A DNA stretch of 64,000 bases from Vreelandella neptunia (GCF_000712975.1 NZ_JHQL01000001.1:352625-416624), one strand, 5' to 3'. Counted from the stretch's first letter, positions 50,802 to 59,981 are shown. Program-made: numbers and translations. The notes: generated by a model not told the origin, from the letters alone.

Positions 50802-52358
50802 CTAGCGGTCTAGCCAAGCATCTTTGAAGCCGTCGTTAACACCCACGCCGGAGGTCACGAGGTCTTTTACGTCACAGCGGTAAAGGGTAGGGAAGCCAAG
50901 CTCCATCAACCAACCGACAGGCACGTCTTCGTGGAGAATCTCCTGCACTTCACGGTATAGCGCTTCACGCTCTTCATCAGGGAAGGCCGTGGCCGCAGCG
51001 TTAAACAGCTCGTCGACCCGCTCGTTTTCGTAGCCTTCTACGTTATTCCAGGGTGAGCCTTTGGCAATATTGTCGGAAAGGTAGGTGCGCGAAATGCCCA
51101 GCGCTGGGTCGCCATACTGGAACAGGTAGGTAAAGGCGAGATCGTAATCCCAGTCGCCCAGGCGCTGGTTCCAGCCGCCTACGTCGGTGGCTTGGGTTCT
51201 TACGTTAATACCCACTTCACGCAGGTTCTGTTGTACAGCTTCAGCCCAGCGGGTCCACGTTTCGCCGTAAGGAAGTGGCAGAATGGTAATTTCTTCGCCG
51301 TCATACTCCATTTCTTCCAACAGCTCACGGGCACGGTCTGGATTGTGATCGTAAGGCTCTAAACCGTCATGTTGGAAACGCGCATTGGAGCCAAAGGCTG
51401 AGAGCGGCACATTGCCTAAGCCATTCCACAGCACATCTTTGGCAAATTCACGATCCATGGCATACATCACCGCTTGGCGGAAGCGTTTGTCGGCGGTGGG
51501 GCCTTCACGGTTGTTCATCCACAGCATGGCGAAGGGACTGAAATATTCGTGGCCTTCTTCCGTCATGCAGACGTTATCCATGGCGGATAAGCGCGGAATA
51601 TCGAAGTTCTCAACGGTGCCGCTTGGCAGGACATCGATGGAGCCATTCTCGAAGGCGACAGCGCGGGAGCCGCCGTCTGGAATGATGTGCCAGTTGACGC
51701 CGTCTAGATAGGGGAGCCCGTCTTCGTAGTAGTCATCGTTTTTAACCAGCTCAATGACGGTGCCGCGTTCCCAATTAGCAAACTTGAAAGGGCCTGTGCC
51801 AATCGGGTGGTCGTTGTGTTCGTTGTTGCGGAAGTCTGTATCCGCGTAAAGGTGTTCAGGCACCATAGTGAAGGTGCCTGCTTCAAAGGAGATCAGGAAC
51901 GGGCCGAAGGGCTCGATTAAGGTAAATACAACGGTGTGGTCATCCGTTGCTTCGATGCTTTCCACATGTTGTAAAACGGCCCGCGCACTGGGGTTCAGCT
52001 CGCGGTGGAAAACATCGGCAGAAAATACCACGTCGTCAGCGGTGAAGGGCTCACCGTCGTGCCAGGTGACGTCTTCACGCAGATGAAAAGTATAGGTGCG
52101 GCCATCGTCGCTGACTTCCCATGACTCTGCGAGCTGCGGCATGGGTTCCAGGTCTGTGGTGTAGCGCAGCAGCCCTTCATAGATATTGCCTGCCACGGTG
52201 CGTGTAGGGGCGTTTTGCACCATCCCCAACACTAAGCCTGGCGGTTCTGGTTGAATAATGGTGTTAACAGTGCCGCCCTGTTTCGGGTCGTCTGATAGAG
52301 CGGCCGACGAAAAAGCGAATGCTGCAGCGGAAATTGCCAAAGCCAGTGGTGTCTTCAT
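50802..52358 (-). CDS. Periplasmic solute-binding protein, peptide/opine class (SBP_bac_5)
   Basis: Substrate receptor of the importer, 518 residues. It has a signal peptide (MKTPLALAISAAAFAFSSAA then LSDD) and the class motifs NIYEGLLRYTTDLEPMPQLA, YTFHLREDVTWHDGEPFTADDV and FRQAVMYAMDRE. First gene of a minus-strand operon: binding protein, two permeases, fused ATPase, FAD dehydrogenase, aminotransferase. It is divergent from the GntR regulator, which probably controls it. The ligand is not deducible; the class covers peptides, opines and related acylated amino compounds. Confidence 0.93.
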   Translation of the reverse strand: MKTPLALAISAAAFAFSSAALSDDPKQGGTVNTIIQPEPPGLVLGMVQNAPTRTVAGNIYEGLLRYTTDLEPMPQLAESWEVSDDGRTYTFHLREDVTWHDGEPFTADDVVFSADVFHRELNPSARAVLQHVESIEATDDHTVVFTLIEPFGPFLISFEAGTFTMVPEHLYADTDFRNNEHNDHPIGTGPFKFANWERGTVIELVKNDDYYEDGLPYLDGVNWHIIPDGGSRAVAFENGSIDVLPSGTVENFDIPRLSAMDNVCMTEEGHEYFSPFAMLWMNNREGPTADKRFRQAVMYAMDREFAKDVLWNGLGNVPLSAFGSNARFQHDGLEPYDHNPDRARELLEEMEYDGEEITILPLPYGETWTRWAEAVQQNLREVGINVRTQATDVGGWNQRLGDWDYDLAFTYLFQYGDPALGISRTYLSDNIAKGSPWNNVEGYENERVDELFNAAATAFPDEEREALYREVQEILHEDVPVGWLMELGFPTLYRCDVKDLVTSGVGVNDGFKDAWLDR

Positions 52359-52537
52359 GTTTCCTGCTCCTCGGTTATTAGCACGTAATAGATTTACGTT
52401 GTCGTTAGGCGAGCGAGGCGTGATACAAAACAGCCCAGTTGTGATTGTTGTGATAGAGCGTTGTTATGAGTTGCCGTTATAAATCGTTGTTGTGGTCGTT
52501 AGGCGAGACCTTTTTGAACATAGCAGTGGTTTGTAAA

Positions 52538-52570
52538 ACTGTCGACAGTCGGCAATCGGCCGTCGACAGA
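52538..52570. promoter_or_regulatory. Candidate operator pair for the GntR/FCD regulator
   Basis: A perfect 12-base palindrome ACTGTCGACAGT (52538-52549) is followed by a second CGTCGACAG (52561-52569) 23-24 bases on, between the divergent importer operon and the GntR gene. Repeated palindromes near the start of the regulator are usual for this class; binding is inferred. Confidence 0.55.
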
Positions 52571-52623
52571 ATGCTTTTTTGCGTCATACTAAAAATACGT
52601 AATACTTAATAAGAGTAGACTCT

Positions 52624-53298
52624 ATGGTCTCTTCCTCAGTGGCTCCCGGTGGCTTTATTCAACAGCAAAACCTTGTTGAGCAGGTGGCTGACTATTTGAC
52701 GCAAGCGATTATCCAGCAACACTTTTTGCCCGGTGAGCGGCTGTCAGAAGTGCAGCTATCCCGGGATTTAGGCGTCAGCCGCGCACCGGTTCGTGAGGCT
52801 GCGCGCTTACTGGAAAGTCGTGGGCTTTTGGTCTCAAAACCAAGGCGAGGTTTTTTTGTCAGAGCGTTGAATGCCGTTGAATTGGAGGATGTCTTCGATC
52901 TGCGGCTATGCCTTGAGCGCCATGCTATCCAGCGCTTGTCAGAGCGCTATAGCAGCGAGGCTGAGCGCGCCTTAAAACAGCAGGTAGACACGTTGTGCGA
53001 AGCGGCCGCCAGCAATGATGGAACACGTCGCATTGAAGAAGACCTGCAGTTTCATCGGTTAATGCTTCATCATGCAGGCAACGAGCGGCTGCTGAGGGCC
53101 TTTGATGGTTTAACCCACGAACTTCGTCTGTGCATTACGCTGATTACCAAAACCCACGAAGCCCCCGATACCATTGCCACTAGCCATTTCCAGCTGCTCG
53201 ATGCATTGGGTAGCGGCAGCGCCGAGGCTTGCCGTGAGGCGATTGATTACCATATCGGTGTCGCCAGAGACTTCGTAGTGCGCAGTGTGGGCGATTGA
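52624..53298 (+). CDS. GntR-family regulator with FCD sensing domain
   Basis: The 224-residue protein has an N-terminal winged helix (QAIIQQHFLPGERLSEVQLS, then LGVSRAPVREAARLLESRG and the wing KPRRGFFVRALNAVEL) and an all-helical FCD domain with metal-site residues (RLCLERHAIQRL, HRLMLHHAGNERLLRAF, TSHFQLLDAL). It is divergent from the ABC importer operon, which it probably represses until a carboxylate ligand binds. Directly after the stop lies a 12-base tandem repeat. Confidence 0.92.
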   Translation: MVSSSVAPGGFIQQQNLVEQVADYLTQAIIQQHFLPGERLSEVQLSRDLGVSRAPVREAARLLESRGLLVSKPRRGFFVRALNAVELEDVFDLRLCLERHAIQRLSERYSSEAERALKQQVDTLCEAAASNDGTRRIEEDLQFHRLMLHHAGNERLLRAFDGLTHELRLCITLITKTHEAPDTIATSHFQLLDALGSGSAEACREAIDYHIGVARDFVVRSVGD

Positions 53299-53303
53299 AC
53301 GGC

Positions 53304-53347
53304 GAAGAAGTAATTGAAGAAGTAATTGAAAAAGTAATTGAAGAAAA
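53304..53347 (+). repeat. Tandem 12-base repeat behind the GntR gene
   Basis: GAAGAAGTAATT occurs twice, then GAAAAAGTAATT and a partial fourth copy. In one forward frame, different from that of the regulator, it reads EEVIEEVIEKVIEEK and remains open to a stop near 53387. Confidence 0.85.
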
Positions 53348-53390
53348 AGCTGGAGACGTGTCCGACGTTGATAAATCCTGTGAATGAATA

Positions 53391-53404
53391 GTTCACATGT
53401 GAAC
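53391..53404. promoter_or_regulatory. Perfect 14-base palindrome before the SMC operon
   Basis: GTTCACATGTGAAC is its own reverse complement and lies 66 bases ahead of the first SMC gene start, in the only intergenic gap of that operon. It is a candidate operator; the protein that would bind it is unknown. Confidence 0.5.
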
Positions 53405-53470
53405 AGATGCCGCTTTGCGCTAGGTCTGGCAAGATAGCGTTTTCGGACGTTTGACGATCAAGGACACGGC

Positions 53471-56400
53471 ATGGCGCATTTGCTACGCATCGTTATGATT
53501 CACGGCCACTTGTCGGGAGTGGTTGAACTCAATGTGGATGGCCACACCAATATTTGTGGCACCAACGCGTCAGGCAAAACCACGCTTCAGCGGTTAGTGC
53601 CGGTGTTTTACGGCGAGCTGCCCAACAAGGTGGTGCCGAAAACCCGCATGAAGTTTGATGCCTTCTATTTGCCCACTCGTCAAAGCTATCTCGTTTACGA
53701 ATACCGCCGCGAAGCAGGCAATGTTTGCCAAGTAGTTCTGACGCGCAAGCAAGAAGGTGGCGTGGAGTACCGTTTTGTCGGTGCCCCTTATCGGCCAGAA
53801 GACTATCTGATCGACACTGAAAAAGGCCCCTTGGCGCTGGAGTACCCACAGTGGTCTAGCGGGCTGCGTAGCAGCGGGATTCCTGTCTCTTCCAAGCTGG
53901 GAGCTACCTCCGAGTTTCGCTCGGTGATCCAAAACGACTTCACCCAGCTTCACGGTAATAGCCGCGATGGCTTAAAGCTGCGCCAAATCGCAGCGCAATT
54001 TAGCCTAGTTAACCCTGAACGGCGTATCCGTCATATCGAAAAGCTGGTCTCTGCGGTGCATGCGAAAGAGGGCAAGATGGACACCCTCAAAACCATGCTG
54101 GCGGCAATTTTCGAAGAGGATGGCGTGGAGCTGCCGGTCACCCGCATTCGCAGTGCCAAAGCGCGGGAGTGGATTGCCCAGATGCGCCAATCCATGCGCC
54201 TGGAGCCACTGCAGGCCGCGTTGACCAAACTTGGCGGCATCGACCGCGAACTGGCCCAGCTAGAGACCACGCTTTGGCAGTTGAAGCCCCAGCTAAGCGC
54301 CGATCATCAGCAGGCGGAGCAGCGCATTGCGGACCTGGATGGTGAGTTAAACCGCCACCAGCGAGAGTTCCAACAGCGTGAACATGCCTATACCCAGCAG
54401 CGCGATGAGCTGAACGACCGCCGCAGTGAAGTCGCAAGCGACTTGCAGCACACTCAGCGCCGCCTGAATGATCTGCAAACTCAGTTCGAGCACTACGCCG
54501 ATGCTGACATGGCCGGGCTGGAGCGCGATATCAACGCCTTGCCCCAGTGGCGTGAACAGCGTGATCAGCTCCAGCAGCATCTGCATTTTATGCAAGAGGC
54601 GATAAAAGAGAGCCAGGCGCGCTTAGATGGCCGGTTACGCGAGCTTTCCGAAATACTTGCCCGCCAAACTCAAGAAAATCAGGAATTGATAGATGCCCTG
54701 GTCGAGGAAAAAGCCCAGCGCCGAGAGCGACAGTGGCAAGCCGAACAGCAGCATAACGAGCGCTATCAGCAAGAGCGCCAACGGCTAGAAGGTGAGTATC
54801 AAGCGCAGTTAGAACTGGGTGTTGAGCAGCTAGCCGAATTAAAAGCGCAGCTGGCGATGCCCACCCAAACTGCTGAAGAAGTTCAAGAAGCCGAGCTTGC
54901 CCAAGCGCGTTTAGACCAAACACAGCAGGAACGCAGCGTCGCCGCCGCCACGTTGGAAGCTCTGCGCCGCGAGCTTGAAAGCCACAAGCGTGAGCGCGAT
55001 GCCGCCGAGCAGCAGCTGGTGCAGTGTCGTCAGCAGCGCGAGCGGGCCGAACAGCACTGCTACGTGCTCTATCAACAGCGCGACCCAGAGCAGGGCAGCT
55101 TGCGCCACTTTTTGCGTTACCACCGGCCTGGCTGGGAACAGCAGCTTGGCAAGGTCATTGCGCCAGAACTGCTTGAACGCCGAGACCTCGCCCCGCAGCT
55201 TGCTGAAAGCGCTAGCGGCGACTTGTTCGGGCTAGTGCTGGACCTAAGTGCCATTGCACTGCCGGATTACGCCCAGGACGAAGCCAGTTTGCTGGCGGCG
55301 ATTGAAGAGGCAGATAGTGTCAAAAAGCGCGCCCAAACGGAGTGTACCGCTGCCGAAAAAGCCCTAAAGCAGCACAACGAACGGGTTCAGCAGGCGGATG
55401 AGGCGCAAGATCAGGCGCGGTTGGTCTATCAACGGGCCGAACAGGAAGTGGAGTATGCCCTGGAGGCTCGCCGTCAGCAGCAAGAGCGCCATACCCAGTG
55501 CCAGCAGGCACGCCGGGCGGAGCACCAAGCGGCGTTGGCTCGCCAGGAGCAGGCCCAGGCCGGACTGCGCGAAGAGAAACGCCAGTCGCTTGCCGAGCTT
55601 GCCGAAACCCATCAGAGCCAGCTGCTGGAGTTAAAAGCCGATGCGCAACACCAGCTGGATAGCCTGGAGGCGCAGCTACGCCAGTACAAGCAGCAGCTCA
55701 ACGATGCCAACGAGGAACATCAGCGCCAACGCACGGAACTGGAAGAAGCCTTTAGTCAGGAGCTGGCCGACCAGGGCGTAGACCCCGCCAAGCTAAAAGA
55801 GACTAAAGAGCGCCTGGCGAACCAGGACGAACGCATTCGTAAGGTCGCCGCTCGCCAGGAAGAGCTCACCGAGTACCAACGTTTTATGCGTGTAGAGTGG
55901 AGCCAGCACAAGCCCCAACTGGTGGCTCAGGAAGCGGAGCTTGTGCAGCTTGACCAGCAGTTGAAACGTGAAAAAGCGCGCTTTAAAAACGACTTCCATG
56001 CCGCACGCGACGCGCATCAATCAGCGGTTAATGAGCTTAAAATTCAGCGCGCAAATGCCCACAGCAGCGTAGAAGCCCTTAAGCCGCTGCTGACCCAGTT
56101 GGAAAGTTTGGACATTGTTTCAGAGGGTGCGCCCTTAGCAGATGTCGTAGGTGACATGGAGGAGCGCATTGAGCGTGCGCGCCAAGCGCTAACCAGTCGC
56201 CATCAGCAGCTTGAGCAGCTGCGTCGGGGCTGCCTGGAGGTAGAAAGCCAACTGATTAAAGATGCCAGCAGTGGCTTTGCCGATGCACTGCAAAGCGAAC
56301 GCGAGAAGCTGCCAAATGACAGCCCGCGACTGGTGTTACCGCTGCTGCGCGACATGCTAAAACTGTTAGAAGATCAACAGCAGCAGCTGATTCAGGAAGG

Positions 56401-57136
56401 GCGCAACCTAAGCGATGACCTGGATAAATTCTTTATTGTCTTCCGCGACTTAAACCGCCGAATCAGCGCCCAGAGCCGTCGGCTTTCCGACGAAGTGGCG
56501 GATGACCTGCGCCTAGAAGGCATCAGCAAAGCGGAAGTGCGCATTCAATCGACGATTGATGAACTGGGCTTTTGGGAGCCTTTAAAGCTGTTCGCCCAGC
56601 GCTACAAAGCATGGCGGGAATCCGGCCAGGAGCTGCCCAGTGACGATTACCTTAATGCACTGGCCGATGTGGTTGACCTACTGCGCAGTGACCAGCAGTA
56701 CAGCTTCGAAAGTCTGCTGCGACTTGAACTGCACCTAAACGAAGGTGGCACTGATCTGGTGATCAAAAACGACCGCCAGCTGTTGGAGTCTTCCAGCCAT
56801 GGCATGGCTTACCTGATTTTGTGTAAGTTTCTGCTGGCGTTTACGCGGCTGCTGCGGGGGGATGCGCAAATCGCTATCCATTGGCCGATTGATGAAATCG
56901 GCACGCTGGCTTATCACAATGTCGAAAAGTTATTTGACGCCTGTGACAGCAACCGCATCCATATTGTCGGTGCTTTCCCCAACCCAGAGTCGGATGTGCT
57001 GCTGTTGTTCGCTAATCGCTACCTGATTGAGCGGGACCCTAACCAGCCCAACCAGCGCCTGCTAAAACGTATTGAGCCGCGCCTTAGTCCGCTTGCACAG
57101 CGGATCAAGGAGCGTCAGCAAGAGGTGACCGCATGA
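53471..57136 (+). CDS. MukB/JetC-like SMC ATPase of a Wadjet/Mks-type system
   Basis: SMC-fold ATPase of 1221 residues expected to dimerise into a ring that extrudes DNA loops. N-terminal Walker A is GTNASGKTT (residues 30-38); the middle (about 270-900) is a long Gln/Glu/Arg-rich coiled coil; near residue 1106 is a signature-like SSSHGMAYLILCKFLL, and Walker B IAIHWPIDEIGTL follows near 1132-1144. AAGGA precedes the ATG. The next gene overlaps by four bases. Layout agrees with JetC of Wadjet or MksB; the sequence is not close enough to name a subtype by eye. Confidence 0.85.
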   Translation: MAHLLRIVMIHGHLSGVVELNVDGHTNICGTNASGKTTLQRLVPVFYGELPNKVVPKTRMKFDAFYLPTRQSYLVYEYRREAGNVCQVVLTRKQEGGVEYRFVGAPYRPEDYLIDTEKGPLALEYPQWSSGLRSSGIPVSSKLGATSEFRSVIQNDFTQLHGNSRDGLKLRQIAAQFSLVNPERRIRHIEKLVSAVHAKEGKMDTLKTMLAAIFEEDGVELPVTRIRSAKAREWIAQMRQSMRLEPLQAALTKLGGIDRELAQLETTLWQLKPQLSADHQQAEQRIADLDGELNRHQREFQQREHAYTQQRDELNDRRSEVASDLQHTQRRLNDLQTQFEHYADADMAGLERDINALPQWREQRDQLQQHLHFMQEAIKESQARLDGRLRELSEILARQTQENQELIDALVEEKAQRRERQWQAEQQHNERYQQERQRLEGEYQAQLELGVEQLAELKAQLAMPTQTAEEVQEAELAQARLDQTQQERSVAAATLEALRRELESHKRERDAAEQQLVQCRQQRERAEQHCYVLYQQRDPEQGSLRHFLRYHRPGWEQQLGKVIAPELLERRDLAPQLAESASGDLFGLVLDLSAIALPDYAQDEASLLAAIEEADSVKKRAQTECTAAEKALKQHNERVQQADEAQDQARLVYQRAEQEVEYALEARRQQQERHTQCQQARRAEHQAALARQEQAQAGLREEKRQSLAELAETHQSQLLELKADAQHQLDSLEAQLRQYKQQLNDANEEHQRQRTELEEAFSQELADQGVDPAKLKETKERLANQDERIRKVAARQEELTEYQRFMRVEWSQHKPQLVAQEAELVQLDQQLKREKARFKNDFHAARDAHQSAVNELKIQRANAHSSVEALKPLLTQLESLDIVSEGAPLADVVGDMEERIERARQALTSRHQQLEQLRRGCLEVESQLIKDASSGFADALQSEREKLPNDSPRLVLPLLRDMLKLLEDQQQQLIQEGRNLSDDLDKFFIVFRDLNRRISAQSRRLSDEVADDLRLEGISKAEVRIQSTIDELGFWEPLKLFAQRYKAWRESGQELPSDDYLNALADVVDLLRSDQQYSFESLLRLELHLNEGGTDLVIKNDRQLLESSSHGMAYLILCKFLLAFTRLLRGDAQIAIHWPIDEIGTLAYHNVEKLFDACDSNRIHIVGAFPNPESDVLLLFANRYLIERDPNQPNQRLLKRIEPRLSPLAQRIKERQQEVTA

Positions 57137-57762
57137 TCGAACACGGCCCGCTACTGGAACGCTTGCTGGCTGGCGAGTTTGTCTGCGCCGTCAGTGATGA
57201 CAACGCCTTCCGCCATTTGGCAAATGAAGAGACCCGCGACGCGATTGATGACTACCTGCGACCGCTCAACCGCAGGCTGGCGAGCAATGATGAAGGCAGT
57301 GTCTACTTTTTAGCCTGGCGACAGCTTAATGAAACCGCTCGGGAGCAGCTATCGCGCCAGCTGAGTGACACGGTCAACAGCCTGTTGCCATTGTTGGAAT
57401 GGCTGCAGCTAGTTCAAGAAGCGCTAGGCCGTGACACCTTGGCGGCCCCTAGCGATGTGCTCAAGCCCGCTGAGTTCAGCGCTAAGTGCGAAGATAACCA
57501 AAGCCTGCGCGAGCGCCTGGAACGGCTAGCCACGGACAGCTTCTTTGGCTCCCAGAGCGACCAGTTAGATGCCCAGGTAAAGCAGCTATTTAAGCGCTTG
57601 AAAGAGCATGGCTACTTGCTTCAGCCCCACGCAGAGCGTCAGGTGTTTGTGGTCACCGGTAAAATTGATTACCTGATCGAGGTGGTGCGCTTTATCCGCG
57701 ATGAGGAAAACTTGCCCATCGACGCGGAGCGGGAAGAGGGTGCCCAGGAGACGCTGCTGTGA
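57133..57762 (+). CDS. KITE-like (JetB/MksE-type) subunit of the SMC operon
   Basis: A 209-residue, mostly helical protein (EHGPLLERLLAGEFVCAVSDD ... FKRLKEHGYLLQPHAERQVFVVTGKIDYL). Size, position between the SMC ATPase and the kleisin-like gene, and a C-terminal winged-helix-like segment fit the KITE subunit, DUF4194-like. The assignment rests mainly on size and order. It overlaps both neighbours by four bases. Confidence 0.7.
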   Translation: MIEHGPLLERLLAGEFVCAVSDDNAFRHLANEETRDAIDDYLRPLNRRLASNDEGSVYFLAWRQLNETAREQLSRQLSDTVNSLLPLLEWLQLVQEALGRDTLAAPSDVLKPAEFSAKCEDNQSLRERLERLATDSFFGSQSDQLDAQVKQLFKRLKEHGYLLQPHAERQVFVVTGKIDYLIEVVRFIRDEENLPIDAEREEGAQETLL

Positions 57763-58988
57763 GCGAACTGGAAAGCCGCCTACTGAAAACCGGTGCTGAA
57801 CGGCTGGCGCTGTTGGGCAAGCACGCCGAACGGCTGATGCAGGGCTACACCCGCGATGACGTGCCGTTAGACGGCCTCAACGACAGTGCGCTGCGCAAGC
57901 TGTTGGCCGCTCGGGTGTTATGGCGGCCAGATGAGCAGAGCGGGGTAAAGCTCTCTCCCAAGGTGCGCGACCTGATCGCTGAAATGCTCGCCGACGAAAC
58001 CCGCCGCCATGTAAATGCCGATGTCGCGGAAACTCTTGAGCTAGTGCGCTCGTTGGTGCACAGCTACCGTGAGGCCCGCAGCCAAGGTGAGCATTGGCGA
58101 CAGGAGCAGCAGCTGCTACGCCTGCGTCAGGAAGTGGACGATCTAAACGGGCGCTTTGCCGATGCTATTGATAGCCTCTGGCAACGACTCAACAGCGATT
58201 TCGGCTTTGTTAGCCAGTTGAGCGATAAGATCCGCGAAAACGACCGCGCCCAAAAACAAATTGTTAGGTTGCTGGATGGCCTGGCACTGATTGATTTCGA
58301 CGAGCTGATTGCGTTAGTTGGTAGCGATGGCAGCCTGCGCAAGCTACTGATCAGCCAGCTACAGCAGCGCTTAAGCCACCATTACACCAGCCTGCGGGAA
58401 GTGCAGCGGCGGTTAATTGAGCTAATGGCACGCTTTCGCAAACAGCAGGCACGCAGCCGCCTGATCAGCGGCATGGTCGCGTTTATGCGCGAACATCCAG
58501 GCTTTGTGCCGAGTAATTACGCTAAACGCAGCGACGTACCTGCATTATTCAACCACGCTGCGCCGTTACATGCCGCCGCTGCGCCAGCACTAGACCGGGC
58601 GCTAGAAAGCCGCGTGCTGGCAGAACTGCTGCATGAATTGCCAACCCCGCGCCATGCTACGCACACCGTCGAGTCGGCAGTGGCTGCGCTCACGCCGGAA
58701 GATGACCTTGCCGCTGCTCGCCAGCAGGCGCTTAAACAAGATGTGGAACGCTTTTACCTCGCGGTGTTAGATCAGCCCCCCGCCGAGCCGATTAGCGCCC
58801 TCGCTTATCTGTATGACAGTCACCTCGACTGGCCCGATGAAATTTGGCTGTTTCAGGTGATCTCCGAATACCAGGGCTTGCCGCGTAGCGAGCAGCAAGC
58901 GTTTCGTCTACACCAAGACGAATCACCGGCCAGCCCATTTAACGATCTGCGCCTGATTCATGACGTCGCACTAGCGGTGGCGATATGA
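57759..58988 (+). CDS. Kleisin-like (JetA/MksF-type) subunit of the SMC operon
   Basis: A 409-residue helical protein with a winged-helix-like N-terminus (PLDGLNDSALRKLLAARVLW), a coiled-coil centre (RLRQEVDDLNGRFADAIDSL; RDLIAEML earlier) and a C-terminal region with SALAYLYDSHLDWPDEIWLF. Its place next to the SMC ATPase and the KITE-like gene suggests the kleisin that closes the ring. It has no catalytic motif I recognise. Four-base overlaps with both neighbours. Confidence 0.65.
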   Translation: MSELESRLLKTGAERLALLGKHAERLMQGYTRDDVPLDGLNDSALRKLLAARVLWRPDEQSGVKLSPKVRDLIAEMLADETRRHVNADVAETLELVRSLVHSYREARSQGEHWRQEQQLLRLRQEVDDLNGRFADAIDSLWQRLNSDFGFVSQLSDKIRENDRAQKQIVRLLDGLALIDFDELIALVGSDGSLRKLLISQLQQRLSHHYTSLREVQRRLIELMARFRKQQARSRLISGMVAFMREHPGFVPSNYAKRSDVPALFNHAAPLHAAAAPALDRALESRVLAELLHELPTPRHATHTVESAVAALTPEDDLAAARQQALKQDVERFYLAVLDQPPAEPISALAYLYDSHLDWPDEIWLFQVISEYQGLPRSEQQAFRLHQDESPASPFNDLRLIHDVALAVAI

Positions 58989-59851
58989 CGTTATCAGGCC
59001 GCGCCCGTGCCGGGCTCAACAGTGTTGTTCGAGAGCTTAACCGCCAGCCCGTGGTAGAAAAATCCCGAGGCAAATGGGTCGAAGATGTGGTGGCGTGGTG
59101 CCGCCAACAAGATATAGATCTGACCAAGCGAATTTCCAATCAAACGCTGCGCTTTGACGCCACCCTAATGGCGCAAATCAACAATATACTGGAGAGTGAC
59201 CGTTTGGCACCGCTAGGGCGCTCGTTAAGTGGTTTAAGCAGTGCCGCCCAGGCGGCAGAAGGCGTTGAGGAGGATAAAAGCCGCCGCGAAGGCCCACGCG
59301 CAAAACGCGTGCTGATCAACTTGTCACCGCAGCCCTCGGCGTGGCTTGCGCCAGAGCCGCGCAGCATTCGCGATGTTGATGTAAGCGGCTTGAAGCTGGC
59401 GGTGTTTGGCGCGCTCGTCCAAGTGGAAAACTTGGATAGCTTCTACGTGTTTTCGCCAGAGATAGCAGCGCTTAGCGGTTACGCTAACCCGCTGGTGGTT
59501 TACCGGGGCGACAGCCATTACGGTGGCGGCTTTGCCGAACTGAAAAAAGCATGGCGAAAAACCAACCGGCCACACCTCTACGCCGGTGACTTCGACGCCA
59601 AAGGCGTGACCCTAGCCCTAGACAGCGACGCGACGCATTTACTACTACCTGGTATCGAATGGCTCGCCCAAAACGTCACGCCACTGCACCAACCCGCTGA
59701 ACAGCTGCCTTTCCAACGCCGCCTACGCCAGCTGCATCTCACGTTGCCTGACCACCACCCACTACGCCCGTACTTAGCCCTGTTGGAAAAACAGCGCGGG
59801 CTAAAACAGCAGTGGTTTGGAGGGGAGTTGGTGTGTGTATCGCTCAGTTAA
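58985..59851 (+). CDS. Toprim-domain (JetD/MksG-like) protein of the SMC operon
   Basis: A 288-residue protein with a TopoVI-type Toprim fold. The catalytic glutamate is in FGALVQVENLDSFY (Glu148) and the metal DxD pair in LYAGDFDAKGVTLAL (Asp202, Asp204). In Wadjet the equivalent JetD cuts plasmid DNA. The N-terminal part (about 1-120) is shorter than in type I JetD, which is around 400 residues, so a divergent subtype is possible. Last gene of the four-gene set. Confidence 0.8.
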   Translation: MTLSGRARAGLNSVVRELNRQPVVEKSRGKWVEDVVAWCRQQDIDLTKRISNQTLRFDATLMAQINNILESDRLAPLGRSLSGLSSAAQAAEGVEEDKSRREGPRAKRVLINLSPQPSAWLAPEPRSIRDVDVSGLKLAVFGALVQVENLDSFYVFSPEIAALSGYANPLVVYRGDSHYGGGFAELKKAWRKTNRPHLYAGDFDAKGVTLALDSDATHLLLPGIEWLAQNVTPLHQPAEQLPFQRRLRQLHLTLPDHHPLRPYLALLEKQRGLKQQWFGGELVCVSLS

Positions 59852-59919
59852 GGCTGACTGGCATTAACCGATGGGCTGGGTTTTTTGTGTAATAAATGCC
59901 TGAAGATGACTCTACCCCA

Positions 59920-59981
59920 GCCCTCCGAGCCGCCCTCGTCATTCCTGCAGGCCCTCCGAGCCGCCCTCGTCATTCCCGCAG
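59920..59981 (+). repeat. Direct repeat of 31 bases
   Basis: Two adjacent copies (59920-59950 and 59951-59981) begin GCCCTCCGAGCC and differ at one position. The second copy runs into the left arm of the palindromic element. Confidence 0.85.

Noticed and set aside
57759..58988. Reading the third SMC-operon gene as an enzyme of central metabolism
   Set aside because: It is helical with a coiled coil, has no catalytic motif of any such enzyme, and is translationally coupled to an SMC ATPase.
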